Shown piece after piece: positions 53,196-62,504 of a stretch of DNA of 64,000 nucleotides (its first letter is position 1; every line of letters begins with the position of its first letter). The stretch is from JAGRMG01 sp047975215 (GTDB taxonomy: Bacteria; Pseudomonadota; Alphaproteobacteria; Rhodobacterales; Rhodobacteraceae). The position numbers and the translations under genes are program-made. The notes under the pieces were generated by a model. It had not been told where the DNA came from. It was given only the letters and a program-made list of their open reading frames with translations, and searched no databases. Location of the stretch: contig JBKEDD010000051.1 of NCBI GenBank assembly GCA_047975215.1, positions 22,148 through 86,147 of the forward strand, written 5' to 3'.

Positions 53196-53771
53196 TCAGG
53201 TTGCGATCTGCGGATCAATCCAGCCGATGTTGCCGTCATCGCGGCGGTACACGACGTTCAATCCGTTTTTTCCCTCGTTACGGAAGACAAGCACAGGCGC
53301 GCCCGCCAGCTCCATCTGCATGACCGCCTCGCCGACCGACAGCGACGGGATCGCCGTTTCCATCTCGGCGACGATAATCGGCTGAAGCGTTTCTGGCTCG
53401 GAATCCCCGGACTGCTCTTCCGAGGCGAGGATATATGAGGACGCACCAAAGAGTTCAACCGGCTCGACCCGGTCGCGGTGGTGATCCTTCAGGCGCCGCT
53501 TGTAGCGGCGGAGCTGGGTTTCCATCTTTTCGCTACAGGCGTCGAAAGCGGCATAGATCTCGGAGGCATGGGCCCTGGCCGAGGTGGTCAGCCCGGTGGA
53601 AAGATGCACCGTGGCCTCGCAGACATATTCATGCGCCGAACGCGAAAACACGACGTTGGCATCGGTCGGACGTTCGGCGTATTTTTTCACCACTTCGTTC
53701 AGTTCGGTCTCCACATGGGATTGCAAGGCCGCGCCGATGTCTATCTGCTTTCCGCTGATTTGGTAACGCAT
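53196..53771 (-). CDS. hpf: Ribosome hibernation-promoting factor (long form)
   Basis: 191 aa from ATG 53771. The N-terminal S30AE domain begins MRYQISGKQIDIGAAL and has VEPVELFGASSY linker; the C-terminal part PIIVAEMETAIPSLSVGEAVMQMEL and VFRNEGKNGLNVVYRRDDGNIGWI is the dimerisation domain of long HPF that makes 100S ribosomes. Own promoter just upstream. Confidence 0.95.
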   Translation of the reverse strand: MRYQISGKQIDIGAALQSHVETELNEVVKKYAERPTDANVVFSRSAHEYVCEATVHLSTGLTTSARAHASEIYAAFDACSEKMETQLRRYKRRLKDHHRDRVEPVELFGASSYILASEEQSGDSEPETLQPIIVAEMETAIPSLSVGEAVMQMELAGAPVLVFRNEGKNGLNVVYRRDDGNIGWIDPQIAT

Positions 53772-53823
53772 GTGATCTCCTTCACAACTCTCGTCCGGGA
53801 CCGGGCCGGAACACTGGCGCGGA

Positions 53824-53851
53824 CTTATAGCCGGGTGACGGGGATTGGCAA
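53824..53851 (-). promoter_or_regulatory. Promoter of hpf-ptsN
   Basis: On the reverse strand TTGCCA (53851-53846), a 16-nt spacer and TATAAG (53829-53824), about 45 bp before the hpf ATG from the predicted start site. Both boxes five of six. Strong sigma-70 candidate. Confidence 0.65.
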
Positions 53852-53925
53852 TGCCGCCATTTGTTTCCTTTCCGATCCCGGAAGCGAAGCCGAACGAATG
53901 ACTGCAACGTAGCCCACAGTAGCAA

Positions 53926-53941
53926 CGCCTCAATTGAGGCG
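53926..53941. repeat. 16-bp perfect palindrome between lptB and hpf
   Basis: CGCCTCAATTGAGGCG is fully self-complementary and lies 82 bp downstream of the lptB stop and 75 bp upstream of the hpf -35 box. No T-run. It could be an operator or a cruciform left at the site where rpoN usually sits. Confidence 0.6.
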
Positions 53942-54022
53942 CGACCGGCCGGGAAAGTCAACGGATACCGCCGCCGATTCTGCGCAATACCCTGTTTCCG
54001 GAACCCGCATAGTGCTGTCGGG

Positions 54023-54781
54023 TCATGAGATCCTGAAGTTTTCGCCCAGATAGACCCGGCGCACGTTCTCGTTGTCCACGACCTCGCCCGGGGTGCCCGA
54101 CATCAACACCTGTCCATCATGCAGGATATAGGCGCGATCCACGATTTCGAGCGTCTCGCGCACGTTGTGATCGGTGATCAGCACGCCGATCCCGCGCTTT
54201 TTCAGATCCGCGACCAAGTGCCGGATGTCGCCAACCGAAATCGGATCAACGCCGGCAAAGGGTTCGTCCAGCAGCAGGAATTTGGGTTCGGCCGCGAGGC
54301 AGCGGGCGATTTCGACGCGGCGGCGTTCACCGCCCGACAGCGCCATCGCGGGCGCGCGGCGCAGATGCTCGATGGAAAACTCCGACAGCAGTTCTTCCAG
54401 CCGCTCGCGGCGCTTGTGCCGGTCCAGCCGGCCGATATCGAGAACTGCGGCGATGTTGTCCTCGACACTGAGGCCGCGAAAGATCGACATTTCCTGCGGC
54501 AGATAGCCGATACCCATGCGGGCACGGCGGTACATCGGCAGCGTGGTCACGTTCTGGCCGTCGATGACGACGCGGCCGGCCTCGGGAAATACCAGGCCGG
54601 CGACCGCGTAGAAGGTCGTTGTCTTGCCTGATCCGTTTGGACCCAGCAGCGCCACGACCTCGCCCCGGTTCAGCGACATGGTGACATCGCGAATCACGAC
54701 CCGGCGCCGAAACGACTTGCGAAGCTTGTCGATCCGCAACCCGGAGGTTCCATCGGTGACGGTCAGTTCGGGCCGGGCCAT
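54023..54781 (-). CDS. lptB: LPS export ABC transporter ATP-binding protein LptB
   Basis: 252 aa. Walker A GPNGSGKTTTF near 45, the LptB-specific GYLPQEMSIFRGLSVEDNI near 86, signature LSGGERRRVEIARCLA near 147, Walker B FLLLDEPFAGVDPI and switch LITDHNVRETL. Powers LPS extraction with LptFG. Its ATG overlaps the lptA stop by one base. Confidence 0.95.
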   Translation of the reverse strand: MARPELTVTDGTSGLRIDKLRKSFRRRVVIRDVTMSLNRGEVVALLGPNGSGKTTTFYAVAGLVFPEAGRVVIDGQNVTTLPMYRRARMGIGYLPQEMSIFRGLSVEDNIAAVLDIGRLDRHKRRERLEELLSEFSIEHLRRAPAMALSGGERRRVEIARCLAAEPKFLLLDEPFAGVDPISVGDIRHLVADLKKRGIGVLITDHNVRETLEIVDRAYILHDGQVLMSGTPGEVVDNENVRRVYLGENFRIS

Positions 54782-55281
54782 CAGTCTGAGTCCGATTGCA
54801 GGATCGTCTTGACCCTTCCGGTCATGTTGGCGGTGCCGCTGGTAAGGTTCACGGTCATCCGTTCGGATGTCAGCGCGTTCGATCCCTGGGTCAGCAACAC
54901 GTTTCCCGTCATCACGATCTCGCCGCTGGCGATGGAATAGTCGGCCCGGTCGGCTTCGGCCGCGTCCGGGCCGTTGACCAGCACGACGTCGCCGGTGGCC
55001 TCCATGCGGTCAATGCCGTCGGCTTCTTCGTTGTAGACCACCAGAACCCGGTTCGCCGAAAGCCGCATCTCGCCCTGGGCGATCACCACATGGCCGGTAA
55101 AGACCGCCGTGCCATCGGCCTGACTGACATCGAGCGTGTCGGCGGTGACTTCGACGGGCAGCGTCGGGTCGGCCTTCAGCGAGCCGAAGGTAACGTTTGC
55201 CCCCTGAGCGCCGGCAACGGCGGCGCCAAGCGAGAGCGGGATGCACAACAGGAACGCGCGCAGATGCAACACAGGGGTCAT
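54781..55281 (-). CDS. lptA: LPS transport periplasmic protein LptA
   Basis: 166 aa with a signal peptide MTPVLHLRAFLLCIPLSLGAAVAGA cleaved before QGAN. OstA/LptA beta-jellyroll repeats: VEVTADTLDVSQADGTAVFTG, EMRLSANRVLVVYNEE, MEATGDVVLVN and the closing TANMTGRVKTIL. Periplasmic bridge for LPS. Starts in a 4-bp overlap with lptC. Confidence 0.92.
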   Translation of the reverse strand: MTPVLHLRAFLLCIPLSLGAAVAGAQGANVTFGSLKADPTLPVEVTADTLDVSQADGTAVFTGHVVIAQGEMRLSANRVLVVYNEEADGIDRMEATGDVVLVNGPDAAEADRADYSIASGEIVMTGNVLLTQGSNALTSERMTVNLTSGTANMTGRVKTILQSDSD

Positions 55282-55889
55282 TCTTCCGGCTTTTCAGGGT
55301 CGTATATCAGCTTTATTCCGTCTTTGAATACCATATGTACCGGCCCGCCATCGGTTTTTGCGGCAAACTCCATTCGTCCGGCGGTGAACCTGCCCAGCGG
55401 GCCGGTACCGCGCACCATGCCGGGGGTGTTGCCCGCGACCTTGCGCAGGGCCGTGTTCAACGTTTCCGTCAGTACCGTGAAACCGCTGGTCGAGGCCATG
55501 CTGACATCGCCCGACAAGGTTGCCATGTCGGTGTCGAAGGCGACGCGGGCGGTATTGGCGCGAAGGGCGATGCGTACCCCGTCGGTCATGATGATCCGCG
55601 CGCTGATGTTCTCCGCCTCGGCCGGTTTGTCGGGGCCACCGGGATGGACGAGGCCGGCATTCACGATGATGTCGTCACCCGATGACGTAGTGCCCGAGAA
55701 GAAGGGACGCGTCACCTGCTGGTTGCCGATCCGGTCGCTGACATCCTGTTGCGAAAACGGAATCGTCGCGGTCGGGTCGATGCTGCGCGACAGAAGGAAC
55801 ACCGTCGATAGGAGCGCCAGCGCCGCAAGCGGAAGCAGCACCTTGAGCAGTCTCACCATGCGGGAATAGGTATCCACCGCCGCCGCCAA
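55278..55889 (-). CDS. lptC: LPS export protein LptC-like
   Basis: 203 aa, single N-terminal membrane helix VLLPLAALALLSTVFLLS and a jellyroll periplasmic part (AENISARIIMTDGVRIALRANTA, ATLSGDVSMAS, PLGRFTAGRMEFAA). Typical alphaproteobacterial LptC length. Stop-to-start spacing of zero with kdsD. Confidence 0.88.
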   Translation of the reverse strand: MAAAVDTYSRMVRLLKVLLPLAALALLSTVFLLSRSIDPTATIPFSQQDVSDRIGNQQVTRPFFSGTTSSGDDIIVNAGLVHPGGPDKPAEAENISARIIMTDGVRIALRANTARVAFDTDMATLSGDVSMASTSGFTVLTETLNTALRKVAGNTPGMVRGTGPLGRFTAGRMEFAAKTDGGPVHMVFKDGIKLIYDPEKPEE

Positions 55890-56858
55890 TCAGCCCAGAC
55901 CGGCCCGCAGGCAGTCGTGAATATGCAAGAGCCCCAGCGGCACCGCGGCGCCATGCGGGGCGACGACGAATAGGCAGGTTATCTTCGGCCCGCGCAGAGT
56001 CATCAATGCCACCCCTTCCTCGGCGAGCGCGTCCGGCCCTATGGTACGGGGGTTCGGTGTCATCACCTCGCCGGCGGTATGGCTCAGCAATCCGTCCATC
56101 TTGCGCCGCAAGTCGCCGTCGGTGATGATTCCGGCCAGGATGCCATCGTCGTTGCAGACACCGGCAACGCCAAATCCCTTGCGTGTGATCTCGATCAGCG
56201 TTTCGCTCATCGGGGTATCGAGCGCGACGAGCGGCAGTGCGTCGCCCGTGTGCATGAGATCCCGAACCTTCGAAAGCCGCGCGCCCAGCTTGCCGCCGGG
56301 ATGGAAGTCGCGGAAATTCTCGGGTGTGAAGTCGCGCCGTTCCATCAGCGCGATGGCCAGCGCGTCGCCCAGCGCAAGGGTCATGGTGGTCGAGGTGGTC
56401 GGCACGATGCCCCTGCCGCATGCCTCCTGCGCCGCGGGCAGTACCAGTGCCACGTCCGACTGCCGCAGCAGGGTCGAATCGGCCCGCCCGGCCACGCCGA
56501 TCAGCGGGATTTCAAAGCGGCGGGTATGGGCCACGAGATCGGCCAGTTCCGGGGTCTCACCGGAATTGGACAGCACCAGGACCGCATCGCCGCGCGCCAT
56601 CATGCCCAGATCGCCGTGGCTGGCCTCGGCGGGGTGGACGAAATGTGCCGGCGTCCCGGTGCTGGCCAGGGTCGCCGCGATCTTGCGCGCGATATGGCCG
56701 GACTTGCCCATGCCGCTGACGATCACCCGCCCCGGCGCGGCGAGCAATGTCTCCACCGCCCGGTCGAAGCTGTCGTCCAGCGTGTCGGCCAGCCGGGTCA
56801 GCGCGTCGGCCTCGATCCGAATGACCCGGCGGGCAATATCCTGAACCCCGGTATTCAT
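55890..56858 (-). CDS. kdsD: Arabinose-5-phosphate isomerase
   Basis: 322 aa. SIS domain with VIVSGMGKSGHIARKIAATL near 45 and the SxxGxS-like STGTPAHFVHPAEASHGDLGMM region, then two CBS domains from about 205 (VRDLMHTGDALPLV... and GEVMTPNPRTIGPDAL). Converts ribulose-5-P to arabinose-5-P, precursor of KDO. Overlaps rnd by ATGA and lptC. Confidence 0.94.
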   Translation of the reverse strand: MNTGVQDIARRVIRIEADALTRLADTLDDSFDRAVETLLAAPGRVIVSGMGKSGHIARKIAATLASTGTPAHFVHPAEASHGDLGMMARGDAVLVLSNSGETPELADLVAHTRRFEIPLIGVAGRADSTLLRQSDVALVLPAAQEACGRGIVPTTSTTMTLALGDALAIALMERRDFTPENFRDFHPGGKLGARLSKVRDLMHTGDALPLVALDTPMSETLIEITRKGFGVAGVCNDDGILAGIITDGDLRRKMDGLLSHTAGEVMTPNPRTIGPDALAEEGVALMTLRGPKITCLFVVAPHGAAVPLGLLHIHDCLRAGLG

Positions 56859-57469
56859 GAATGCGCGAATATGTCGGTTTCGGGCCAGCCTTCGAGGTCG
56901 AGCAGCGCACGCATGGGCAGAAACTCGAAACAGGCTTGCGCCATCGCGGTGCGGTTCTCGCGGTCTAGCCGAAGATCGAGCTCCTGGCGCAGCCTGTGCA
57001 GATGCAGCACATCGGATGCGGCATAGTCGAGCTGCGCTTCGGTCAGGGTTTCGGCGCCCCAGTCGCTCATCTGCTGCTGTTTGGAGATGTCGATGCCCAG
57101 CAGTTCCGACGTGAGGTTCTTCAGCCCGTGGCGGTCGGTATAGGTGCGCACCAGACGGCTTGCGATCTTGGTGCAGTAGACCGGCGCCGCCAGCGCGCCA
57201 AAGGCGTGATACAGCGCGGCGATGTCAAACCGCCCGAAATGGAACAGTTTCAGCACCCGGGGGTTTTCCAGCATGGCGGCCAGGTTCGGCGCGGCACGTT
57301 GCCCGTTGGCGACCTGCACGATATGGGCGTTGCCGTCACCGCCGGACATCTGCACCACGCACAGCCGGTCGCGGTGCGGGTTCAGCCCCATGGTTTCGCA
57401 GTCGATGGCCACCACCGGCCCCAGGTCAAGCCCGTCGGGAAGGTCGTTTTGATAGAGATGGTTCGCCAT
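56855..57469 (-). CDS. rnd: Ribonuclease D-type 3'-5' exonuclease
   Basis: 204 aa from ATG 57469; only the DEDDy exonuclease domain, without HRDC, as in short alphaproteobacterial forms. VVAIDCETMGLNPHRDRLCV near 20, FHFGRFDIAAL near 78, and the DYAASDVLHLHRL with Tyr and Asp near 153 are the acidic/tyrosine sites. It probably trims RNA. First gene of the kdsD-lptCAB unit. Confidence 0.9.
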   Translation of the reverse strand: MANHLYQNDLPDGLDLGPVVAIDCETMGLNPHRDRLCVVQMSGGDGNAHIVQVANGQRAAPNLAAMLENPRVLKLFHFGRFDIAALYHAFGALAAPVYCTKIASRLVRTYTDRHGLKNLTSELLGIDISKQQQMSDWGAETLTEAQLDYAASDVLHLHRLRQELDLRLDRENRTAMAQACFEFLPMRALLDLEGWPETDIFAHS

Positions 57470-57632
57470 GTCGGGGCCTCCTCGGCAACGGCCGCCACGG
57501 CGGCCTTGCGCCGAAATAGGCGCTTTGCCGGTCGAACTCAACAGCGACAGGGCGGGGCGCATCGGGACGCCGTTCTACGGCCGGCCGTTCAATGGCGTGC
57601 CGGTGACACCGGGTCGGTGCTGCGTTTCGCTG

Positions 57633-57905
57633 TTATGCCATTTCGGGCGGCGGGCAGCCCACCAGATCGGGGGAAAACTCCAGCCGGTCGCGCCCCGACC
57701 GGATTTCCGGCATCCGGCAAAGCTGCCGGGTGGCTTCGCCCACGAAGGCACGGGCACGGAGTCTCGGGCTTTCGTTTTCCGGCAGGTCGAGTTGGCAGAA
57801 CAGTGTGACGATGCGGTCCTTCAGGGTCAGGCAGACGCTGGCCAGGTGCCGCGCCGAGATCGGACAATAACGGTAATGTGTGATTTCTATACCTGTGACG
57901 AGCAT
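57633..57905 (-). CDS. Small hypothetical protein
   Basis: 90 aa starting at ATG 57905 five bases after GGAGG, a convincing start. The sequence MLVTGIEITHYRYCPISARH, FVGEATRQLCRMPEI and ELSPDLVG-like end do not match a domain I know, but it is not low-complexity and contains a conserved-looking Cys-rich core. It is downstream-oriented to rnd (164 bp gap) and divergent from clpB. Function unknown. Confidence 0.6.
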   Translation of the reverse strand: MLVTGIEITHYRYCPISARHLASVCLTLKDRIVTLFCQLDLPENESPRLRARAFVGEATRQLCRMPEIRSGRDRLEFSPDLVGCPPPEMA

Positions 57906-58028
57906 TCGTTCCTCCGCTTCCGGACATATCCCGGGGCCAAGCATCGCGCCGAATTGTCACCAAATTGCGGCCCCTTGGCGGAGAAACTGCGAAAATTGCA
58001 TATATCCGGCTAAACCGGGCCGGCAGGG

Positions 58029-58056
58029 CTTGAAGCCGCCCGCCCGCTTCCCAAAT
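58029..58056 (+). promoter_or_regulatory. Candidate heat-shock (RpoH) promoter of clpB
   Basis: CTTG (58029-58032), 17-nt spacer, CCCAAAT (58050-58056), near the alphaproteobacterial sigma-32 pattern CTTG-N16/17-CYTATNT. About 75 bp before the clpB ATG and consistent with a heat-inducible chaperone. Two mismatches in the -10. Confidence 0.4.
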
Positions 58057-58133
58057 TGAAGTGGAAGGCCCGGACCGGGGCATGCCGCATCGCGGGTGCA
58101 AACAAGTCGGGCGCTTGAAAAAGGAGAAGATTC

Positions 58134-60752
58134 ATGGACTTGAACAAGTTCACGGAGCGTTCGCGCGGTTTCGTGCAGGCGGCTCAGACGATCGCGATGC
58201 GCGAAGGGCACCAAAGACTTTTGCCCGAACATATTCTCAAGGCATTGATGGACGACGATCAGGGGCTGGCCAGCAACCTGATTACCCGTTCGGGGGGCGC
58301 GCCGGGCCGCGTGGTCGAGGCGCTGGATGCGCAGATGGCCAAACTGCCCAAGGTCAGCGGCGACGCGGGGCAGGTCTATCTTGACAGTCTGACCGGCAAG
58401 GTTCTGGGCGAGGCCGAGAAGGTCGCCAAGAAGGCCGGCGACAGTTTCGTGCCGGTCGAACGCATCCTGATGGCGCTCTGCATGGTCAAATCCAAGGCCA
58501 AGGATGCGCTGGATGCCGGTGGCGTCACCGCGCAGAAACTCAACGAGGCGATCAACGACATCCGCAAGGGGCGCACAGCCGACAGCGCGTCGGCGGAAGA
58601 GGGTTATGACGCGCTCAAGAAATACGCCCGCGACCTGACCGAGGCCGCGAGCGAGGGCAAGATCGACCCGATCATCGGGCGCGACGAGGAAATCCGGCGC
58701 GCCATGCAGGTGCTGAGCCGGCGCACCAAGAACAACCCGGTGCTGATCGGCGAACCCGGCGTCGGCAAGACCGCCATCGCCGAGGGCATGGCGCTGCGCA
58801 TCATCGACGGCGACGTACCCGAAAGCCTGAAGAACAAGAAGCTGCTGGCGCTGGACATGGGCGCGCTGATCGCGGGGGCGAAATACCGTGGCGAGTTCGA
58901 GGAACGTCTGAAGGCGGTCTTGAAGGAAATCGAGGCCGCGGCCGGCGAAATCATCCTGTTCATCGACGAGATTCACACGCTTGTCGGGGCCGGAAAGGGC
59001 GACGGGGCGATGGATGCCGCCAACCTGATCAAGCCGGCGCTGGCGCGCGGCGAGTTGCATTGCATCGGCGCCACGACGCTGGACGAATACCGCAAGTACG
59101 TCGAAAAGGACGCGGCACTCGCCCGCCGGTTCCAGCCGGTGTTGGTCACCGAACCGACGGTAGAGGACACGATTTCGATCCTGCGCGGCATCAAGGAAAA
59201 ATACGAACTGCACCACGGCGTGCGCATCACCGACTCGGCCCTGGTGTCGGCGGCGACGCTTTCGCACCGCTATATCACCGACCGGTTTCTTCCCGACAAG
59301 GCGATCGACCTGATGGACGAGGCCGCCTCGCGGTTGCGCATGGAGGTCGACAGCAAACCCGAGGAACTGGACCAGCTCGACCGCCAGATCCTGCAATTGC
59401 AGATTGAGGAAGAGGCGCTCAAGCTTGAGGACGATGCCGCCTCCAAGGACAGGCTGGCGAATCTGCAACGCGATCTGTCCGACCTTCAGGATCGCAGCGC
59501 CGAGATGACGGCGGCCTGGCAGGCCGAACGCGACAAGCTGGCCGGGGCGCGCGACCTCAAGGAACAGCTTGACCGAGCGCGCGCCGAACTCGACATTGCC
59601 AAGCGGGAGGGCAACCTCGCCAAGGCCGGGGAACTGTCCTATGGCGTGATCCCGCAGCTTGAACGGCAACTGACCGAGGCCGAGAGCCGCGAGGAAGGCG
59701 GCGTGATGGTCGAAGAGGCGGTGCGCCCCGAACAGATCGCCCAGGTGGTCGAACGCTGGACCGGAATCCCTACCAGCAAGATGCTGGAAGGCGAGCGCGA
59801 GAAGCTCTTGCGGATGGAGGAAGAGCTGCACCGCCGGGTGATCGGCCAGAATACCGCTGTGACCGCCGTTTCCAACGCCGTGCGCCGGGCGCGTGCCGGG
59901 CTGAACGACGAAGGCCGGCCGCTGGGCAGTTTCCTGTTTCTCGGCCCGACCGGCGTCGGCAAGACCGAACTGACAAAGGCGGTGGCCAACTACCTCTTTG
60001 ACGACGACAACGCCATGGTGCGTATCGACATGTCGGAATTCTTGGAGAAGCATTCGGGCGCGCGCCTGATCGGTGCGCCGCCGGGCGATGTCGGCTAGGA
60101 CGAGGGCGGCGTGCTGACCGAGGCGGTACGGCGCCGGCCCTATCAGGTGGTGCTGTTCGACGAGGTCGAGAAGGCGCATCCGGACGTGTTCAACGTGCTG
60201 TTGCAGGTGCTGGAGGATGGTGTGCTGACCGATGGCCAGGGGCGCACTGTGGACTTCAAGCAGACGCTGATCGTGCTGACCTCGAACCTTGGATCCCAGG
60301 CGCTCAGCCAGTTGCCCGAAGGTTCGGATGCGGCCGAGGCCAAGCGCGACGTGATGGATGCGGTGCGGGCGCATTTCCGCCCCGAATTCCTCAACCGTCT
60401 GGACGAGATCGTGATCTTTGACCGGCTGAGCCGTGCCAACATGGACGGTATCGTCGATATCCAGCTGGCCCGGTTGAAGAAACGGCTGGCGGCGCGAAAG
60501 ATCGACCTCGAGCTTGACGAGGCGGCGCGCAAGTGGCTCGCCGACGAAGGCTATGACCCGGTGTTCGGCGCGCGCCCGCTCAAGCGGGTGATCCAGACGG
60601 CGTTGCAGAACCGGCTGGCCGAAATGCTGCTGGCGGGCGAGGTTATGGACGGAGACACCGTTCCGGTATCGGCCGGCGCCGAAGGGCTGTTGATCGGTGA
60701 ACGCATCGGTGCGTCGAACCGGCCGCGACCGGATGACGCCGTGGTGCACTGA
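58134..60752 (+). pseudogene. clpB: ClpB disaggregase gene interrupted by an in-frame TAG at codon 655
   Basis: AAGGAGA precedes ATG 58134. Reading through, 872 codons match ClpB: N domain (FTERSRGFVQAAQ..., 1-150), NBD1 with GEPGVGKT near 206 and FIDEIHTLVG, the middle coiled coil (about 400-520), NBD2 with GPTGVGKT near 604 and LFDEVEKAHPDV after the stop. The frame is cut by TAG at 60096-60098, where the pore loop should read GYVGY-(D/E)EGG; it reads G-Asp-V-G-stop. The first pore Tyr (codon 652) is also Asp. All other positions on both sides remain conserved. The N-terminal piece has 654 aa and lacks most of NBD2; a GTG at 60111 could start the C-terminal piece. Real nonsense mutation or base-call error. 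Confidence 0.85.
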
Positions 60753-60774
60753 ACGCGCCGACCGAACGATGCCA

Positions 60775-60805
60775 TGGCCCGCCCAAACCGGCGGGCCATT
60801 TCTTC
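60775..60805 (+). terminator. Intrinsic terminator after clpB
   Basis: A 9-bp stem TGGCCCGCC/GGCGGGCCA (60775-60783, 60790-60798) with loop CAAACC and a T-rich tail TTTCTTC, 23 bp after the clpB stop. Confidence 0.8.
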
Positions 60806-60964
60806 ACGACAACCATGCCCTTCGCATCGCAGCGCAATCCGCCACGCCGATGAACGAACCGCGCCCCGGGTTACAGTGCTGTCGCGTGATCGTGAGGCAG
60901 TTGTGTTTGGTCTTGTTCGCGGCGCCGTATTATCCCGATCCGTAGCGATCGAGGAGTAGAGAGA

Positions 60965-61876
60965 ATGGCCTACCGCTGGACCAACGACCTGACGGCCGCC
61001 GACGCGACGCCGGTCGATGCCTATTTGAACCGACGCCAGATCATCGCCGGGCTGGCCGGGCTGGGTCTGGGGGCGATCGCCGCGCCGGTCGCGGCGTCGG
61101 CGCCGGCCGGTGACCTGACGCCGAATACCTGGGAAGAGATCACCAGCTACAACAACTTCTACGAATTCGGCACCGACAAGGGCGACCCGGCGCGATATGC
61201 GGATCAGCTGACGACCAGCCCCTGGAGCGTGACCATCGACGGGCTTGTCGACCGGCCCGGCGCATATGATTTCGCCACGATCATGGACAAGATGACAATC
61301 GAGGAGCGGATCTATCGTCTGCGCTGTGTCGAGGCGTGGTCCATGGTCGTTCCCTGGAGCGGGTTCGAACTGTCCGACCTGCTGGACCTGGCCGGGGTGC
61401 AGGACGGGGCGCGTTACGTTGCCTTCGAAACTCTCAACTGGCCCGAAGAGATGCCGGGCCTTCGCAGCCCGATCCTGCAATGGCCCTATGTCGAGGGCCT
61501 GCGTCTGGACGAGGCCATGCACCCGCTGACGATCATGGCGACGGGGATCTACGGCAAGACCATCGCCAAGCAGAATGGCGCGCCGATGCGTCTCGTGGTG
61601 CCGTGGAAATACGGCTACAAGTCGATCAAGTCGGTGGTACGCATCACGCTGACCGACAAACAGCCGCCGACCAGCTGGAATCGCTATAGCGCCCGCGAGT
61701 ACGGCTTCTATTCCAACGTGAATCCGAATGTCGATCATCCCAGGTGGAGCCAGGCCCAGGAGCGCCGCATCGGCGGCGGGCTGTTTTCGAGAAAGCAGCC
61801 GACCCTGATGTTCAACGGCTACGACAAAGAGGTGGCTGCGCTTTATGACGGCATGGACCTGGCCGAGTATCACTGA
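60965..61876 (+). CDS. msrP: Protein-methionine-sulfoxide reductase, molybdenum subunit MsrP
   Basis: 303 aa, GAGGAGTAGAGAG before ATG 60965. Twin-arginine-type signal (LNRRQIIAGLAGLGLG) sends it folded to the periplasm. The molybdopterin Cys121 lies in YRLRCVEAWSMVVPW; WEEITSYNNFYEFG near 55 and PWKYGYKSIKSVV near 218 are YedY/MsrP motifs. Repairs oxidised Met in envelope proteins with electrons from MsrQ, encoded 7 bp downstream. Confidence 0.95.
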   Translation: MAYRWTNDLTAADATPVDAYLNRRQIIAGLAGLGLGAIAAPVAASAPAGDLTPNTWEEITSYNNFYEFGTDKGDPARYADQLTTSPWSVTIDGLVDRPGAYDFATIMDKMTIEERIYRLRCVEAWSMVVPWSGFELSDLLDLAGVQDGARYVAFETLNWPEEMPGLRSPILQWPYVEGLRLDEAMHPLTIMATGIYGKTIAKQNGAPMRLVVPWKYGYKSIKSVVRITLTDKQPPTSWNRYSAREYGFYSNVNPNVDHPRWSQAQERRIGGGLFSRKQPTLMFNGYDKEVAALYDGMDLAEYH

Positions 61877-61883
61877 CCGGCCC

Positions 61884-62504
61884 GTGAACTGGCTGAATGC
61901 GCGGCTGCGGCGTCTGCCGGTCTGGGCGCTCTATGCCGCCGGTGCCGCCTGGCCGGCGATACTTCTATATATGGGTGCCACGGGTGGCCTCGGGGTCGAG
62001 CCGATCACGGCGCTGGAACACGAGTTGGGCAAATCCGCGCTGAACCTGCTGGTGTTCGGCCTGTCGATCACCCCGTTGCGGCGGTTTTCCGGCCTGAACC
62101 TCATGCGCTTTCGCCGCGCCATCGGCGTGATCGCCTTTTCCTATGTCGGCCTGCATCTGATGGTGTGGCTGGTGCTGGACGTGCAGTCGCCTGCGATGAT
62201 CTGGGCCGATATCGTCAAACGGCCCTACGTGACCGTGGGCATGGCCGCGTTCCTGTTGTTGTTGCCCCTGGCCGCGACCTCGAACAACTGGTCGGTGCGA
62301 CGGATGGGCGGGGCGGCCTGGCGGCGGCTGCACCGGCTGGTGTACCCGGCGGTTCTGGTGGCCGCGCTGCATTTCGTGATTCTGGTCAAGGGCTTTCCGG
62401 TCGAGCCGTTGATCTACCTCGCGGCGATTGCGGTGCTGCTGCTGTCGCGACTCGACTGGCGCGCCTTCGCGTGGCGCCGGGGAGGCCTGACCCGGTCACG
62501 CTGA
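61884..62504 (+). CDS. msrQ: MsrQ haem-binding membrane subunit
   Basis: 206 aa from GTG 61884. Six hydrophobic segments with histidines in SYVGLHLMVWL near 98 and RRLHRLVYPAVLVAALHFVIL near 150, which ligate haem in the YedZ/MsrQ ferric-reductase-like family. Donates quinol-derived electrons to MsrP. Confidence 0.93.
   Translation: MNWLNARLRRLPVWALYAAGAAWPAILLYMGATGGLGVEPITALEHELGKSALNLLVFGLSITPLRRFSGLNLMRFRRAIGVIAFSYVGLHLMVWLVLDVQSPAMIWADIVKRPYVTVGMAAFLLLLPLAATSNNWSVRRMGGAAWRRLHRLVYPAVLVAALHFVILVKGFPVEPLIYLAAIAVLLLSRLDWRAFAWRRGGLTRSR

Noticed and set aside
60096..60098. The clpB TAG as a programmed recoding site (pyrrolysine or read-through)
   Set aside because: TAG-pyrrolysine is not expected in this group, no special downstream element is seen, and the neighbouring Tyr-to-Asp change points to mutation or sequencing error.
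57957..60749. A 930-codon antisense frame across clpB
   Set aside because: Shadow of ClpB coding; the ClpB motifs on the + strand are unmistakable on both sides of the TAG.
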